Source: Paraniabella hibiscisoli
Lineage (GTDB): Bacteria > Bacteroidota > Bacteroidia > Chitinophagales > Chitinophagaceae
Reading direction: 5' to 3'
Assembly (NCBI RefSeq): GCF_022512515.1
Contig: NZ_JAKWBK010000001.1
Span: 2,480,001 to 2,544,000 of the forward strand
Length of the DNA stretch: 64,000 nt
Part shown: positions 29,665 to 41,423 of the stretch, one piece after another
Numbering within the stretch: position 1 is the first letter of the stretch
How the letters are laid out: every line of letters starts with the position of its first letter
Made by a program: the position numbers and the translations under genes
Notes under the pieces: model-generated
Seen by the model: the letters and a program-made list of their open reading frames with translations, nothing else
Told to the model about the DNA's origin: nothing
Databases searched by the model: none

Positions 29665-32526
29665 TTACTGAACAGTTTCCAGGCCCCAGCTATTTCCTTT
29701 ATCAACGGCCGGCACACCTTCTATTAACCATTTTGCAGGTTTATCGCCCTTCAACAACCAATCAAAAAACTGTTGTTCCCTGATCTGAATATCCTTGCGG
29801 TTTTTTCTTTGAACGAGATTATGCTCCTCACCATTGTAGTTAAGCATCCATACCTGTTTGCCCAGGCGACGCATTCCGGTAAATAATTCAATGCCCTGGT
29901 ACCAGGGAACTGCACCATCGTTGTCGTTGGCCATAATCACCATGGGGGTATTTACTTTTGGCAAATGGAATAAAGGAGAGTTTTCAATGTATAGCTCAGG
30001 CTTTTCCCAAAGTGTTGCACCAATGCGGCTCTGTGTTTTTCGTATTGGAATTGCCGGTTCATACCTGTTTGCCAGCGTATACCGCCGTAAGCACTCGTCA
30101 TATTGGCAACGGGGGCGCCCGACCAGGCTGCGGCAAACATATCTGTCATGGTAACCAACTGTGCTACCTGTATACCTCCCCAGCTTTGGCCTTGTATGCC
30201 CATACACTTATCATCTATCCAGCTTTTTTTGCAAGGGATTGAGCTCCGCTTACAATATAATCGTAGGCGCTTTTAGCCGGATACCCGATGGTATAAGAAA
30301 TGTCAGGTGTCATTACTATGTAGCCGCGGCTTACAAAGAAAGAAATGTTTAATCTACTGGGGGTAGGCGCTGGTGGTACATATTTGTACAGGTTGTCTGT
30401 TAGCTTTTCATAAAAGTAGAGTATGACAGGATATTTTTTAGTGCTGTCAAAATCTTCCGGCTTGTAAATAATGCCCGCAGCCGGTTTGCCCGAAAAGGTA
30501 TTCCATTGATATAGCGCTGCAGTACCCCAGTTATAGTTCTTTTGCTGGGGATTAGTGGCTGATAGCCTGGTTACGTTGTTTGATTGCTGCAGGTATAAGT
30601 CGGGAGACGCTATATAACTTTCTTTGCTATAAGTATAAACAGGAGCATTCTTCGCTTTGTTTACCTGGCTTATATATAAAGGCTGTATGGGTTGTAAGAA
30701 AGCTGACAACTTATTGTTTTCAAGAATCGCCAGTCCGCTTTGCTTACTGGTATTATCGAAAACATTGAGTATATTTTTATTGGCTGCTTTAATAAAATCT
30801 TCTTCTTCGTCTATTTGTATGTACCTGTAAGTGACTTTATTTTTTCTGCCATTGATGGTCAGATTTACTGGTGCTGTTCTGCCAGTTGGATCGATTGACC
30901 ATATGTCATAACGATCATAAATGAGCACCCTTGTGTCGCCATCCTGCCAGCCCATCACACCATAGGGCGAAGGTGCGTCGGGTACATCATTTTCTTCATC
31001 ATAGAGCGGGACTTTGATGCCTGCTGTAATGTTGATTGCGTTATTGCCATCAAACACATGGTAATGACGCGTTGTATTATCATACCATAGAACATATTTT
31101 CCTGAAGGTGATATCCAGGAAGCTCTGATATCGCCGTCCAGGTTGAGAATGGCAGGAATATATTTGTTGTTGGCAACATCCACTTTATAAATGTCTTTTC
31201 GGGTATTGCCGGCCCACTGCGAAGCAATACGTCTACCAGTGTCGGTAACTGCAACAAAATAACGCGCATCGGCCAATGTACCTTCGTAAACTGTGGGGAG
31301 ATAGCTGCTTCCCAGGGGCAACATTTTCTGCTGTTTAAAATCGTATACGGCAACATAACTTCTTTCCCTATCTCTTTTTTGATTCGCCAATTGGTAAGGT
31401 TGCAGGTAATCGTCCTTATAATTCCAGATATCTACATTTACTTTATCAATGTCCACCTGGCTGGTGTCTTTGGGCGGCCGTGCGGGTGCTATCGCAAACT
31501 GCAGGCGCTCTCCCGATTTGCTAAAGCTGATCTTGCCCAATTCGCTGATACGCTCTCCGCTACGGAAATTAGCTGTAAGTGTGTCAACGATCATCAGAGC
31601 ACTATCCATGCCCTGCTTGAAATACCATAAAGTGTAATATTTACCAGGTGCTTTGGCTTTAGCTCCTCTTTGCGCCACAAATGCAGCCTGGCTGCCGTCA
31701 TCGGAAATAGCAAGGTTTTTAAAATCATTACCACCTTTTAGCAAAGTATCTGTTTTTTTCGTGAGTAAATGATACAGGATAACGCGCGATGTTTTGGCAG
31801 TATCTTTCAAGTCCAGTGTTTGTTCCAATAATAGTTCTGTTCCTTTTTTGTTAAAAACATAGTCGCTCACATTTTTAAATGCCAGCGATGTTCCGGTAAA
31901 AGTATTAATAAGAACCAGTTTGTTATTCCTGCCATGATCCGTAACGCTGTCTTTGCCCTCTGTTTTAGCCGGAGCCAGCGAGCCAATTACATATTGTAAA
32001 GAATCAATGATTTGTTTAAGGCTGTCTTTTGTTTTATCCGATTGATACTTTGGCTTGCTAACCGGTTCGTTTTTGAAAAGACCGGCTATCCATATATTAG
32101 GTTCTTTAGGTGTTTTAAAAGAGATCAGGTTAGGGAGTTTTTCAATTTTACCGGTGTTCAGTGTGAGCATTGCTAAGGTATCGCGCGGCATTTCATCTGG
32201 TTTCTTCTTTTTAATTTTTGCCTGGCGTATATCCTTAAAGTAAGGTTTTATTTTAAACAGAAGAGTAGCTTCATCGCCAGTAAAGCAGGCTTCGTAACCC
32301 CTTGGGATAATTCTTTTATTATTTTTGTCGGTAGTTGATTGTATAACCAGTTCGTCATCGCCCTCCTGGACATTGATATTATACGCAACCCACTTGCCAT
32401 TATTACTGATTATTGATTTACCTATAGATTGCCAGTTGTCATAAACAGAATGGTCGAGGGGCTTTTTTGAGCCATGGCTGTAACTACTGCTGCTAACATT
32501 GCCAGCAGAAAGATCAATTTCTTCAT
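29665..32526 (-). CDS. secreted S9 family prolyl oligopeptidase-type peptidase (frameshifted)
   Basis: Corrected length about 953 residues. Signal peptide MKKLIFLLAMLAAVVTAMAQ, a long beta-propeller region (repeated ...VLIYDRYDIWSIDPTG, GKYVLWYDNTTRHYHVFDG) and a C-terminal alpha/beta hydrolase. Catalytic residues can be named after correction: Ser in MGIQGQSWGGIQ, Asp in NDNDGAVPW, His in GEEHNLVQ. Large propeller-bearing S9 enzymes of this phylum act on short peptides in the periplasm. Frame breaks: A run complementary to 32463-32468, T run 30217-30224, and T run 30036-30040. The start at 32526 is fixed by the signal peptide. First gene of a pair with the M20 peptidase. Confidence 0.88.
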
Positions 32527-32648
32527 CAGCTTTATTTTAGACTAAAGTATCATTATTTTTTGAAGTAGTAAAGTGCTCAAGTCATATAGAAGCAATTGCT
32601 ATAAAAGGTTAGTATATAAAAGCGTTACATTGAGCAGGTAAAAACAAG

Positions 32649-32675
32649 AAAAGAGGGCTTGCAAAACCCTCTTTT
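32649..32675 (-). terminator. terminator downstream of the TolC-like gene
   Basis: AAAAGAGGG (32649-32657) pairs perfectly with CCCTCTTTT (32667-32675). On the minus strand a T-rich tail (CTTGTTTTT) follows, 20 bases after the stop of the efflux operon. Confidence 0.85.
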
Positions 32676-32695
32676 CAATATAGGAACGCTATGAT

Positions 32696-34132
32696 TTATT
32701 TCCATCCACCTCCCAGCGAACGATAAAGGTCTACTGCTGCACTTAACTGCAGGCGATGAATGTTGGCGAGGTTCAGCTCTGCCTGTAATAAATTGGCCTG
32801 TGCCGACAATACTTCGAGGTAATTCGCCATACCGCTTTTGAATAAGAGACGGGCATTTTTAATGGCATGCTTCAGCGTATCGGATTGACCTGTTGCGATG
32901 TGTTTTTGCTCTTTTAATTTTTCGGTTGTTATGAGTGCATCAGATACTTCGCCCATAGCGATCAGCACAGACTGCCTGAACTCAAGAACCGATTGTTCTC
33001 TTTGAATTTTAGCAATTTCAAGTTGCGTTTTTAATTGACGTTGCTGAAATACCGGCTGGGTAACACCGCCCAGTACGGTGCCGAACAGCGAAGCCGGTAT
33101 ATTGAACCAGTTATTGGCGAGGTAAGAGCTTAAGCCGCCCTGTGCGCTGATCGATAAACTAGGGTACATATTAGCTTGGGCAATACCTGCTTTTGCATTG
33201 GCTGCTACCAGGTCCAGTTCCCTGGCGCGCACATCAGGTCTACGACTTAGTATGGCTGAGGGAATGCCCGGTGAGAGCCATTTTGGTATATCGGCCTGGA
33301 AAAGACCCTTGCTCCGGTCTATGGGAGCTGGCAGACTACCGGTTAAAATGCTTAGTGCATTTTCCTGTATGGCAATATTTTGCTCGAGTTGTGGAATAAG
33401 AAGCTCTGTGAGTTGTTTTTGTGCTTCTACCTGTTGCACTGCTAAAGTAGTTACTTCGCCTGCATTACGTTGCAGCCTGGTAAACGAAAGCGTGCTATCC
33501 ACCAGCAACAGGTTTCTTTTGGCTACATCCAGTTGCTCATCCAGCATAAGCAGGTTATAATATCCTTGCGCAATATTGGCTACTACCTGGGTTTGTACTG
33601 CTTTTGAAGCCTCGTAAGTTTGAAGGTAATTGGCCATGGTAGCTTCCTGCTGACGACGGATCTTGCCCCATATATCGGCCTCCCAGGAAAGATTAAATGC
33701 TGCATTAAAGTCTTCCACATGTTGTTGGCCAATAAAACTACCTATGCTCAAACCATTTAAACTATTATTAGATGGGTTGGTGGTTTGAGCCGTGATACTG
33801 AAGCCTAACTGCGGTAATTGCAGCAGCTTGGCTTGTTTTAATGTTTGTACTGATGCCGCTACGCGCTTTAGTGCAATTTGCAAATTGAGGTTGTAGTCTA
33901 TTCCTTTGTTAATAAGCGATTGCAGGGTAGGGTCGGTGAAAAAAACCTTCCATTCCACGTCGGCAATGCTGCTGGTGTCGGCAGTAGCCACTGCCCGGAA
34001 TTCTTGTGGAAGATTCAGTTCTGGCTGCTTATAATTCTGACCCACTTTGCAGGAGGATGCGATAACCAGCATCATCGAAAGGGGCAGTAAATAATACAGC
34101 GTGTTTTTATTTTTCGTCTCTAAAAAGTTCAT
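32696..34132 (-). CDS. TolC/OprM-family outer membrane efflux lipoprotein
   Basis: Intact, 478 residues. Lipobox ...MLVIASSC near residue 28, followed by the NodT/OprM-type start (CKVGQNYKQPELNLPQEF). Two long repeats of helical hairpins with the RND outer-membrane-factor pattern: LINKGIDYNLNLQIALKRVA, NLSWEADIWGKIRRQQEAT, PDVRARELDLVAANAKAGIA, YPSLSISAQGG and the ending RLQLSAAVDLYRSLGGGW. It forms the exit duct of the tripartite pump encoded with the RND permease and adaptor upstream; terminator at 32649-32675. Confidence 0.93.
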   Translation of the reverse strand: MNFLETKNKNTLYYLLPLSMMLVIASSCKVGQNYKQPELNLPQEFRAVATADTSSIADVEWKVFFTDPTLQSLINKGIDYNLNLQIALKRVAASVQTLKQAKLLQLPQLGFSITAQTTNPSNNSLNGLSIGSFIGQQHVEDFNAAFNLSWEADIWGKIRRQQEATMANYLQTYEASKAVQTQVVANIAQGYYNLLMLDEQLDVAKRNLLLVDSTLSFTRLQRNAGEVTTLAVQQVEAQKQLTELLIPQLEQNIAIQENALSILTGSLPAPIDRSKGLFQADIPKWLSPGIPSAILSRRPDVRARELDLVAANAKAGIAQANMYPSLSISAQGGLSSYLANNWFNIPASLFGTVLGGVTQPVFQQRQLKTQLEIAKIQREQSVLEFRQSVLIAMGEVSDALITTEKLKEQKHIATGQSDTLKHAIKNARLLFKSGMANYLEVLSAQANLLQAELNLANIHRLQLSAAVDLYRSLGGGWK

Positions 34133-34277
34133 TTGTTATCCATTTAATAGTGGCAGTAATGCTTTCTCTGTTGATATTTATGAGCTGGAAGATTGTTAGG
34201 GCGTTCGTTTGGAAACTTGCTGAAATCTCTATTCAGGCTACTTTTCGTGAAGGCCGCTAACAATACAACCGGTAACC

Positions 34278-37200
34278 TTATTCCAGTTCCCAATTTTCTT
34301 CACCAGCTTTTTTCGATACTATTTTTTCCTGCAGATACTGGAAGATGATATAAAGCACCGGGATAAGGAATACACCCAGCAGTACGCCGGTAAGCATGCC
34401 GCCTACCGTGCTATAGCCGATAGAATGGTTGCCGATAGCAGATGCTCCTTTTGCAAATATCAGCGGTAGCATACCAACGATGAACGCGAAGGAAGTCATC
34501 AGTATCGGACGTAGCCTCAATCGGGAAGCTTCCAAAGCCGAGGCAACAAGGCTCATACCTCTTTTTCTGCGTTGTACTGCATATTCTACAATGAGGATAG
34601 CATTTTTAGCTAATAGCCCAATCAGCATGATCAATCCAATCTGTACATAAATATTATTTTCAAGTCCGGCAAAACCAATAAACATAAATACGCCCAGTAT
34701 GCCCGCCGGAACCGTAAGTATAACTGCGAGTGGCAGTACATAACTCTCATATTGTGCGGCCAGCAAAAAGTAAACAAAGATGATGCTGAGCAGGAAAATA
34801 TAGATTTGCTGGCTACCTGCGCTTCTCTCTTCCCGGGTAATACCTGTCCACTCGTAAGAGTATCCTCGTGGTAGGGCCGTTTTTGCTGTTTCCTCAATGG
34901 CCCGGATCGCATCGCCGGTACTAAAGCCTGGCTTAGGCACGCCGTTAATGGTAACGGCATTAAACAGGTTATTGCGTGTTACCGTTTCGGGACCAAATAC
35001 ACGTTTAAGCGTTACAAGGGTTTTAACCGGTACCATTTCGCCAAGGTTGTTTTTTACAAAAATGCCATCTAAAGAAGCGGCGTCTTTCCGGTAGGAGATG
35101 TCTGCCTGCGCCATTACCCGGTAATATTTACCAAAGCGGTTAAAGTCAGATACAAAGCTGCTACCGAAATAGATCTGCATGGTTTGCATCAGCTCACTTA
35201 CAGATACACCCAGTTGTTTGGCTTTTATAAAATCGGTCTCAATAGTATATTGCGGGTTGCCTGCGGCGAATGTGGTGAAAGCATAAGCGATCTCTTCACG
35301 CTGCATCAGGGCTCCGATAAAAGCAGCTGCCGTATTGCCCAGTTTATCCAGCGGGCCGTTAGTACGATCCTGCAACATAAATTCAAACCCGCTTACATTA
35401 CCAAACCCCTGTACTGTAGGGAAATTGAAGAAGAAGGTATTGGCATCTTTTACCGAAGTTACCTTGCCGGTCAATGCTGCGGCAATCTCATCAGGGTTTT
35501 TCAACTCGCCACGTTCGTCCACATCTTTTAACCGGATAAAACCTGCGGCGTAAGGAGAAGCGCTGGCATTACTGATAAAGTTTAATCCATCTGCTACCCA
35601 AAGATTGTTGACTGAAGGCTCTTTTTTAATGATCTTGTCGATGGCTTCTGTAGCCTTATGTGTACGGTGAAGGGAGCTTCCGGGAGGTGTATTGACTGCA
35701 TACAGTACAAAGCCCTGGTCTTCTGTTGGAATAAAACCGGTAGGCGTTGTTTTGATGAGCCAGTAGCTGGTACCTGCTATAAGTACCAATGCGCCAATTG
35801 CTACCCATTTTCTGCGGATCAGGAATCGCAGGCTGGTTATATAACGATTGGTCAAAGAACGGAAGCCTGCATTAAATGCGGCAAAGAAGCGCGCCATGAA
35901 ACCTTTTTTCTCGTGGGGGTGCCCTTTTTCACCCGGGTGGTGCGGGTTCTTTAAAAATAAGGCACAAAGCGCCGGGCTCAATGTTAAAGCGTTCACCGCG
36001 GAAATAAGGATTGCTATAGCCAGCGTAAAAGCAAACTGCCTGTAGAATACGCCCGCTGGTCCCTGCATAAAGCCAACGGGTACGAATACAGCGGCCATAA
36101 CCAGGGTAATCGAAATGATGGCGCCGGAAATTTCGTTCATAGACTGCACGGTAGCTTTACGCACGGGCATGTCTTTGTGTTCCATTTTGGCGTGTACGGC
36201 TTCTACTACCACGATAGCATCATCTACCACAATACCAATAGCCAATACGAGTGCAAACAGCGTTAGCAGGTTGATGGTGAAGCCAAATAATTGCAGGAAG
36301 AAAAAAGTACCCACAATAGCCACGGCACTGCAATAGCAGGTATTAGTGTTGAGCGGAAGTCCTGCAGGAAAATGAATACCACAATAAATACCAGTATGAA
36401 AGCGATTATGAGCGTTTCACGTACCTGGAAAATGGACGCATCCAAAAAGTCTTTGGAATTGTACATAGTAACAGGTTTGATACCCTTGGGCATAGTGGTA
36501 TATAATTCTCCCAGCTGCTTTTCTACTTCAGTAAGAATTTCGTTAGCGTTAGAGCCGGCTGTTTGTAGTATAGCAAATCCTGCAACAGGCTTTCCGTTTA
36601 AACGATTATTGGCATTGTAGGTAAATGCACCGAACTCTACACGGGCCAGGTCTTTTAGTTTAAGCACAGAACCATTAGCATTTGCTTTTATCACTATGTT
36701 TTCATAATCTTCATGCTGGTTCAATTTGCCTTTGTACTTCAGTACATACTCAAATGTCTCATTGCTGTTCTGGCCCAGCCGACCGGGAGCGGCTTCCAAA
36801 CTTTGATCCCTGATGGCACTTAATACATCCTGTGGCGAAAGATTGTTTGCTGCAAGGCGGTCGGGTTTCAGCCATATCCGCATCGAGTAATCCTTGGCGC
36901 CAAATACCTGTGCCTGCGCTACCCCGGGAATTCTTTGTATCTGCGGGATTACATTGATCTTAAGGAAGTTTTCCAGGAATAGCTCATCATACTGGGAGCT
37001 ATCTTCGCTGTAGAGCCCCGTAAACATGATAAAGCTGTTTTGTACTTTTTGCGTGGAGATGCCTGATTGTACCACCTCCTGCGGGATCTGGTTCACCGCT
37101 TTAGATACCCGATTCTGTACATTCACCGATGCGATATCGGGATCGGTGCCTTGCTTGAAAAATACAGTAAGAGTCATCGTGCCGTCGTTGCTTGAGTTGG

Positions 37201-37437
37201 AGGTCATATAGGTCATGTTCTCTACCCATTGATGGCTTCTTCCAGAGGAGTGGCTACAGACCGCGCCACTACTTCTCCATTAGCACCCGGATAAGTTGCA
37301 GTAACCTGCACGCTTGGTGGCGCTATATCAGGGAACAATGTAACAGGAAGCGCGAACAGTGATAGTATACCCAGCAAAAGCAGGATAATGGAAATAACCG
37401 TTGATAATACAGGTCGTTGAATGAATTTTTTTAGCAT
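34278..37437 (-). CDS. RND efflux permease, AcrB/HAE1 family (frameshifted)
   Basis: About 1053 residues, the usual size of a hydrophobe/amphiphile efflux RND pump. Start MLKKFIQRPVLSTVISII with the first membrane helix, then LFPDIAPPSVQVTATYPGAN, porter-domain blocks (GVAQAQVFGAKDYSMRIWL, FILVFIVVFIFLQDFRSTLI) and the proton-relay helix ALVLAIGIVVDDAIVVVEAV with paired Asp. Second half repeats the topology (FLLSIIFVYFLLAAQYESY, GLLAKNAILIVEYA). Two breaks: near 37218 (EEAINGVENMTYM) and near 36320. Substrate specificity cannot be read. Middle gene of the adaptor-pump-TolC operon. Confidence 0.95.
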
Positions 37438-37558
37438 GATATTGAGTTGTATGGTGCTTGCTTAAATAAGTGGGATAAAAATTCCCTTAAGGGACCGTGT
37501 GGTCACTTTCATACAGCTATTTTACAGCGGTATGCCAGCTTCTATCAGTTAAGCACTG

Positions 37559-38707
37559 TTATATGGGATTGGCCTTTAATATACTGTCTGCCGATACCAA
37601 CTGTGGTTGAATTTGAGTACCTTCTTTTAGATTGCCTGTGCCTGAAAGCACAATCTTCTCACCTGAAGAAAGCCCTTTGTTTACAAAATAATAATAGGAG
37701 GTTTTGCCCGAAAGGTGAATAGGTTTACTGGCCACCTTGTTGTTATTGTCCACGGTAAATACAAAAACTTTATCCTGGATTTCAAAAGTGGCTTCCTGTG
37801 GCACTACCAATACCTCGTTGAAAAGCTGTGGCAGGCGAATCTTGCCCGTGTTACCGCTTCTTAGTACTTTATTGGGATTGGGGAATGCAGCACGAAAAGT
37901 AATAGCACCAATAGTCTTGTCGAATTGTCCCTGTACCAGCTCTATGGTTCCCTGTTGCGGATAAACCGTATTGTCAGCCAATAGTAATTCAACCGAGGGG
38001 ACATTTTTCAGCTTCTGCTCAATGGTTTCACCGGCATATTTATTTTTAAAAGCAATAAAGTCTGGTTCACTCATTGCAAAATAAGCATACATGGTATTTA
38101 CCTCGCTGAGCACGGTAAGCGGTTGTGCCTCGCCGCGTCCTACAAGGCTTCCGGTTTTGAAAGGAATGCTGCCTATATAACCGCTAACAGGCGCTTTAAT
38201 TAACGTATAGCCTACATTAATCTGCGCATTTCCTACCATGGCTCTGGCTTGAGCCAATGCTGCGGTAGCCGCATTGTAATTGGCTTTTGCCGTTTTAAGT
38301 TGCACATCAGAGATAACGGCATTGTCTACCAAGGGCTGAAGCCTGTCAAGGTCAACCTGTGCCTTCTGTACATTCGCTTGTGCGGCCAATACATTCGCTC
38401 TTGCGTTGTTCAACGTTTCGTTATATAACTGCCCGTTAATTTTGAACAAGGGTTGTCCCGCTGTAACATAAGCACCTTCATCAACATATATCTTTTCCAG
38501 GTAGCCGTCTACCTGTGGGCGTACTTCCACGTTTACTTTTCCTTCCAGCGATGCAGAAAATTCCTGGTAAACAGTTACAGGCGATACGGGTACACCCATT
38601 ACAGGCAATGCCGGTGGCTGGTTTTGAGGACCTGGGTTTGCCGATCCGCTGGTGCAGCTATGCAACAATGTTGATAATACAATAAGTGTGAGCACCAACA
38701 AGCTCAT
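37559..38707 (-). CDS. RND periplasmic adaptor (membrane fusion) lipoprotein
   Basis: At least 382 residues. Lipobox LSTLLHSC, then the adaptor layout: VYQEFSASLEGKVNVEVRPQ, lipoyl-type KIYVDEGAYVTAGQPLFKIN, coiled-coil hairpin ANVQKAQVDLDRLQPLVDNA, second lipoyl half LIKAPVSGYIGSI, and beta-barrel/membrane-proximal domains. AcrA family. The annotated ATG at 38707 gives a good lipoprotein signal, but an ATG at 38733 (MKTRTHTP...) would join in frame if one C were restored in the CCCCC run, and may be the real start. Heads the pump operon, downstream of the tetR gene. Confidence 0.92.
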   Translation of the reverse strand: MSLLVLTLIVLSTLLHSCTSGSANPGPQNQPPALPVMGVPVSPVTVYQEFSASLEGKVNVEVRPQVDGYLEKIYVDEGAYVTAGQPLFKINGQLYNETLNNARANVLAAQANVQKAQVDLDRLQPLVDNAVISDVQLKTAKANYNAATAALAQARAMVGNAQINVGYTLIKAPVSGYIGSIPFKTGSLVGRGEAQPLTVLSEVNTMYAYFAMSEPDFIAFKNKYAGETIEQKLKNVPSVELLLADNTVYPQQGTIELVQGQFDKTIGAITFRAAFPNPNKVLRSGNTGKIRLPQLFNEVLVVPQEATFEIQDKVFVFTVDNNNKVASKPIHLSGKTSYYYFVNKGLSSGEKIVLSGTGNLKEGTQIQPQLVSADSILKANPI

Positions 38708-38944
38708 GAGGGGGTATGGGTTCTTGTTTTCATTTGTAGATTTGATTTTTAGTCAAAAAGATACTAGTCCCCGCCAGTTACCTGCCGGCAGAGAAATACT
38801 TAGCCTGTTGATAGGGGCACAGAGGTCCTGTTAGGATAATTTGCCTACTGAATATGGAGTATTAACTCCATAGCCCGCCACCATTCTATCGGGGAATTTG
38901 TTTAAGAAATTGTTATTGTTTGGGTAATTGTCTTTTTGGGAAAC

Positions 38945-39540
38945 TTAAAGGTTTTCAATAATATTCACTACCATTTGATCCAGCACCGATACGTTCATTG
39001 TTTGGGGAACATCAGCGCTTCTTGTAATCATGATCGAAGTAAAACCATGTATTGCAGACCAAAAAGCATGTGTTTTATAACACGCAGATTCTATATTGGT
39101 TTTCTTCTCTATAATTATTTTTTTATGATCTCGTAAATAAGATCCTGCAGGGCTTCAAATTCTGTTTTCATTTTGCCTTCTCCGCAACAGGGCATTCCTA
39201 TACCAAACATAAGCTTGAAGTAGCTACCATTTTTAAGCGCAAATTTCCAATAGCAGTCAACCAGCGCCTTTAATTCATCCTGCGGCGATTTCTCTTTAGA
39301 AATAGCTTTATGAATATTGGCCAGTAAAAGCTTAAAGCCATCCTGTGATATCTCAAAAAGAATCGCCTCTTTATTCACAAAGTGGTCGTAGATGACGGGT
39401 GCGCTGTATTCAATGGCATCTGCTATCTTACGTATAGACAGCGATTCCCATCCTTCATTCTTCACCAGGTGCAATGCTGCATCAATGATCTTTTTACGAA
39501 TCATTTCCCTGTCTCTCAGTTTGCGCTCAGATACACTCAT
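38945..39540 (-). CDS. TetR family transcriptional regulator (frameshifted)
   Basis: About 198 residues. I prefer the ATG at 39540 (MSVSERKLRDREMIRKKIID), because the promoter and operator lie just upstream and would otherwise fall inside the gene. HTH: SLSIRKIADAIEYSAPVIYDHFVNKEAIL. C-terminal ligand domain includes YFKLMFGIGMPCCGEGKM with a Cys-Cys pair and, after correction, CYKTHAFWSAIHGFTSI. An A run (complement of 39118-39124, seven where eight are needed) breaks it at EIIKK. It lies upstream of the efflux operon on the same strand and probably represses it and itself. Confidence 0.88.
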
Positions 39541-39553
39541 AAAATATTTTTTC

Positions 39554-39597
39554 CTAACAGTGTTAGCAAAGTTAACGGTGTTATTTATTAAGTTCAA
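39554..39597 (-). promoter_or_regulatory. tetR promoter with overlapping palindromic operator
   Basis: On the minus strand TTG (complement of 39595-39597), 20 bases, then TAACTTTG (complement of 39567-39574), an excellent TTG/TAnnTTTG promoter. Directly after it, at 39554-39566, stands the perfect palindrome CTAACA-C-TGTTAG, at the expected transcription start and 13 bases before the ATG. Position and symmetry suggest autorepression by the TetR protein. Confidence 0.6.
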
Positions 39598-39704
39598 CTT
39601 TTTTTCTGACAAATAAATAAATATTTGCCCGGGAGTAGTAAATGAGGCCTCAAAATAGTTGAATAGCGGGCGGAAATTGAGTGGATTAACATCACTACGG
39701 GCAT

Positions 39705-39731
39705 AAAAAAACTACACCCTCAAGTGTAGTT
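39705..39731 (-). terminator. terminator downstream of fabD
   Basis: On the minus strand AACTACAC-TTGAGG-GTGTAGTT is a perfect 8-bp stem (39710-39731) followed by TTTTTTAT, 40 bases after the fabD stop. Confidence 0.9.
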
Positions 39732-39770
39732 GTGCCGATATAAATTTTATCGTAGTGTTGGCCCGTCTTG

Positions 39771-40659
39771 CTAGTTGACACCGGCAACTTCTACTGTTTT
39801 ATCAATTTTTTGTACCAGGCCTTGTAACACTTTCCCTGGCCCGGCTTCTGTAAATTTAGAAGCGCCATTGGCTATCATGGCCTGTACGCTTTGCGTCCAT
39901 CTAACTGCTCCTGTAAGCTGGGCAATAAGGTTTTCTTTGATCTCATCTTTGTCTCTTACAGGCTTAGCTACCACATTCTGGTAAACCGGGCAAACAGGTG
40001 TGTGGAAAGTTATTTTTTCAATCGCTTCCTGCAATTCTTTTTGGCAGGTTCCATTAGTGGCGAATGAAAGGCTCCGCCCACCGGTAGTACCAACGCTCTT
40101 TTGGCCCCGGCCGCTTTCATTTTTTCGCAGGCTACTTCAATACCTTTCAGGCTGCCACTGATAACCAATTGGCCCGGGCAGTTGTAATTGGCAGGTACAA
40201 CAATTTCCCCGGTTTCTGTCTGTGTTTCTGCACAAAGCTCTTCCACTTTTTCGTCAGACAGGTTAATGATGGCGGCCATGGTTGATGGCTGGATCTCGCA
40301 TGCTTTCTGCATGGCGGTTGCACGTATAGCTACCAACTGCAGCGCATCTTCAAAGCTTAAAGTTCCATTAGCCACCAATGAAGAAAACTCTCTAAAGAGT
40401 GCCCGGCAACCATATCCGGTTTTGCATCTTCAATAGTTCTATAGGCAATGATCGAATGCAGGAAGACGGCCGGCTGCGTAACGCGTGTCTGCTTCAGATC
40501 TTCTTCTGTTCCTTCAAACATAATATCGGAGATTCGAAAGCCAAGCACTTCATTAGCTTGTTCAAAAGATTTTTTTGCAAATATGCTTAGTTCGTAGTGG
40601 TTTTTTCCCATGCCCACAAATTGAGAGCCCTGGCCGGGAAATATAATAGCATGTTTCAT
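39771..40659 (-). CDS. fabD: malonyl-CoA:ACP transacylase (frameshifted)
   Basis: Loads malonate onto acyl carrier protein for fatty acid synthesis. About 296 residues: IIFPGQGSQFVGMGK start, catalytic Ser in VAGHSLGE (seen only after correction), Arg region AIRATAMQKAC, active His in GGAFHSPLM, and late NVVAKPVRDKDEI and VEAGPGKVLQGL-type block (FTEAGPGKVLQGLV). Two base losses, near 40376 and 40030, break this essential gene, so they are best taken as sequence errors. Apparently monocistronic: terminator at 39705-39731. Confidence 0.95.
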
Positions 40660-40789
40660 TCTTATGCTTTTTTATTTTAATTAGTCAGAAGTAATGCTGT
40701 ATATACATTCCTTTGATGTATAGCATACTTCACTTTGTTTTCGAGCTGGCTAAAATACAATAAGCTTGGTATTTCAGCCTTTTATTTTA

Positions 40790-41386
40790 TTAATGCAGAT
40801 CTGCAGTTATCAGCTTTAAAAATTCGCTTCTTGTAGAGTTTTTCTGAAACTCTCCGTCAAAAGCGGAAGTGGTAGTTACCGAGTTTTGTTTCTGAACACC
40901 ACGCATCATCATACATAAATGTTTGGCTTCAATTACCACGGCTACTCCCACCGGGTTAAGCGTTTCCTTAATGGCATTCATTATCTGCACCGTCAACCTT
41001 TCCTGCACCTGCAGGCGGCGACTGAATACATCTACCACGCGGGCGATTTTGCTGAGTCCGGTAATCCATCCATTAGGAATATAAGCTACATGAGCTTTCC
41101 CAAAGAAGGGTAATACATGGTGCTCGCACATGCTATATAGTTCAATATCTTTTACAACGATCATCTCACTCACATCTTCGTGAAACTTGGCCGAATTGAT
41201 AATTGCATGGGCATCCAGCTGATATCCCTGTGTGAGATATTGCATGGCTTTGGCCTGGCGCTCCGGCGTCTTTAGCAAACCTTCCCGCTCATGATCTTCA
41301 CCCAAAAGCTGCAAAGCTTCTTTATAATTCTTAATGAGGCCCTCGGTAGTAGCTTCGTCGTATGTCTCAATCTTCTTGTAGGACAT
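40790..41386 (-). CDS. folE: GTP cyclohydrolase I
   Basis: Intact, 198 residues. Converts GTP to 7,8-dihydroneopterin triphosphate. Zinc and catalytic residues: [19 protein letters not shown] (Cys, His, His) and the later C in [14 protein letters not shown], with [20 protein letters not shown] between. The canonical type IA enzyme. It is the third gene of a unit with two PTPS genes 38 and 93 bases apart, which would use its product. Confidence 0.96.
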   Translation of the reverse strand: MSYKKIETYDEATTEGLIKNYKEALQLLGEDHEREGLLKTPERQAKAMQYLTQGYQLDAHAIINSAKFHEDVSEMIVVKDIELYSMCEHHVLPFFGKAHVAYIPNGWITGLSKIARVVDVFSRRLQVQERLTVQIMNAIKETLNPVGVAVVIEAKHLCMMMRGVQKQNSVTTTSAFDGEFQKNSTRSEFLKLITADLH

Positions 41387-41423
41387 TGGTTTTAGTTAAG
41401 TATGTCAATATTATGTAATAAAA

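Noticed and set aside
30955..31356. Minus-strand frame of 133 residues inside the S9 peptidase
   Set aside because: Antiparallel or shifted shadow of the beta-propeller region; the true frame runs through with good peptidase homology.
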